Positions 28,601 to 29,208 of a stretch of DNA of 29,208 nt are shown one piece after another. The stretch lies in contig UZAN01041025.1 in the NCBI GenBank assembly GCA_900618425.1, forward strand, positions 18,242 to 47,449, given 5' to 3'. Under the pieces are notes generated by a model. The model made no database searches. It worked only from the letters and a program-made list of their open reading frames with translations, and had not been told where the DNA came from. Both the position numbers and the translations under genes were made by a program. This DNA is from Echinostoma caproni. Taxonomy: Eukaryota > Platyhelminthes > Trematoda > Plagiorchiida > Echinostomatidae. The first letter of the stretch is position 1. The number at the start of each line of letters is the position of its first letter.

Positions 28601-29208
28601 TTAACAGATAGAGTGCAAGCATATTGTCCATTTGATCATCCCACAGCTACTCATTCCGTTCCATTTGTCTGTGCACCGTGCTTGTTTGCAAGCTGGGATA
28701 TGTCTATGTAAAAGCTTGTTTCAGACGGTCATTACCTTTAGAACAGGCTTCCAGGATTTCCATTCGGTTGAAAATATTCAAATCTGACCGCCTGTTACAA
28801 TTAAGTCGAGAGAATTTCAATTCAATTTTCAGTTGGTCAATATAAGCCCTATTCACCTAAGAGAGTAAGTGTAGTGATTACAGTAGTAGTAATACTTACT
28901 GAACTCGGAATACGAACCACGCAATAAGAATCATGGAATACGAATCAAAAATAAGCAATCAAGGACTGGTTCACGTAAGCACTGGGCCGGACTGGGATTA
29001 GCACACGATATCCCACGTAACTGAGACGCGAGGAAAAGACCACAGGAATGGTAGTTCGTTTATTGGAAGAAACAAGAGAATTAAATAATATGTACAAAGT
29101 AGTTGTCTCATTGGTTATCCGGGCTTCTAGCAATTGCTTGCATCGTTCTGCTTCTGTTTGGGCTGCACAGTCTCTGATTGGCTGGTACAATCTACCTTTG
29201 GTATGATG
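28601..29208. other. Right edge: probable repeat, partly outside the window
   Basis: The sequence GGAATACGAA occurs twice 28 nt apart (28907 and 28935). On the minus strand an open stretch (29190-28945) includes QPIRDCAAQTEAERCKQLLEA and then an AATAAA (complement of 29057-29062). A coding-like stretch followed by a polyadenylation hexamer could be the end of a mobile element or a truncated gene running off the window. I do not recognise it. Confidence 0.25.

Noticed and set aside
1..29208. CRISPR arrays, prokaryotic operons, functional tRNA or rRNA genes
   Set aside because: No regularly spaced repeats, no operon-like gene packing, and no sequence that folds as a complete tRNA or resembles rRNA.

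Overview
The window looks like nuclear genomic DNA from a flatworm, most probably a digenean trematode (fluke). Genes are split by AT-rich introns up to about 2.8 kb, intergenic DNA is littered with decayed non-LTR retrotransposons, tRNA-derived SINE-like repeats and foldback repeats, and there are no bacterial-style operons. The fluke assignment is an inference from intron style, base composition and repeat type. The two gene identities rest on protein motifs recognised from memory and are much firmer. Layout, all genes on the + strand: (1) 1-8635 holds no gene I can identify; it has a minus-strand tRNA-derived SINE (about 4575-4858), a tRNA-like palindrome (7475-7501) and simple repeats. It may contain the promoter and 5' exons of the next gene. 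(2) 8636-21821 is a multi-exon C2H2 zinc-finger gene, the fluke counterpart of RREB1 / Drosophila hindsight (pebbled). I place exons at 8636-8805, 11331-11984, 14809-15019, 15164-16293, (uncertain) 17099-17204, 18043-18743 and 20626-21821. They encode nine C2H2 fingers, CtBP-binding-type motifs (PADLSK, DLSIPK, AIDLSLQ), a PKRKR nuclear localisation signal and a poly-alanine run; the product is about 1,330-1,365 aa. One junction (16293 to 18043) cannot be phased cleanly with the exons I see. (3) 21822-24250 is the presumed 3' UTR of the RREB1-like gene plus the upstream region of the next gene, with a 21-bp tandem repeat. (4) 24251-27109 is a 952-codon uninterrupted ORF for an armadillo-repeat protein of the ODAD2 (ARMC4) family, which acts in docking outer dynein arms on motile cilia and flagella. 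Its first ATG may not be the true start, because a splice-acceptor-like sequence overlaps it. (5) 27110-29208 has a frameshifted RTE-like reverse transcriptase relic on the minus strand (about 27510-28070), a second copy of the repeat seen in an RREB1 intron, and another probable repeat at the right edge. Function: the two genes have no obvious link. RREB1/Hindsight proteins are nuclear repressors/activators of epithelial and Ras-pathway genes; ODAD2 is an axonemal assembly factor, used in flukes by flame cells, ciliated larvae and sperm. Several introns carry antisense mobile-element relics or strong foldbacks, which is the most unusual structure in the window. I found no clear evidence for a wholly new biological system. 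The best leads are the nested foldback repeat family, a possible missed exon at 10034-10143, and the lineage-specific rearrangements of the two proteins.
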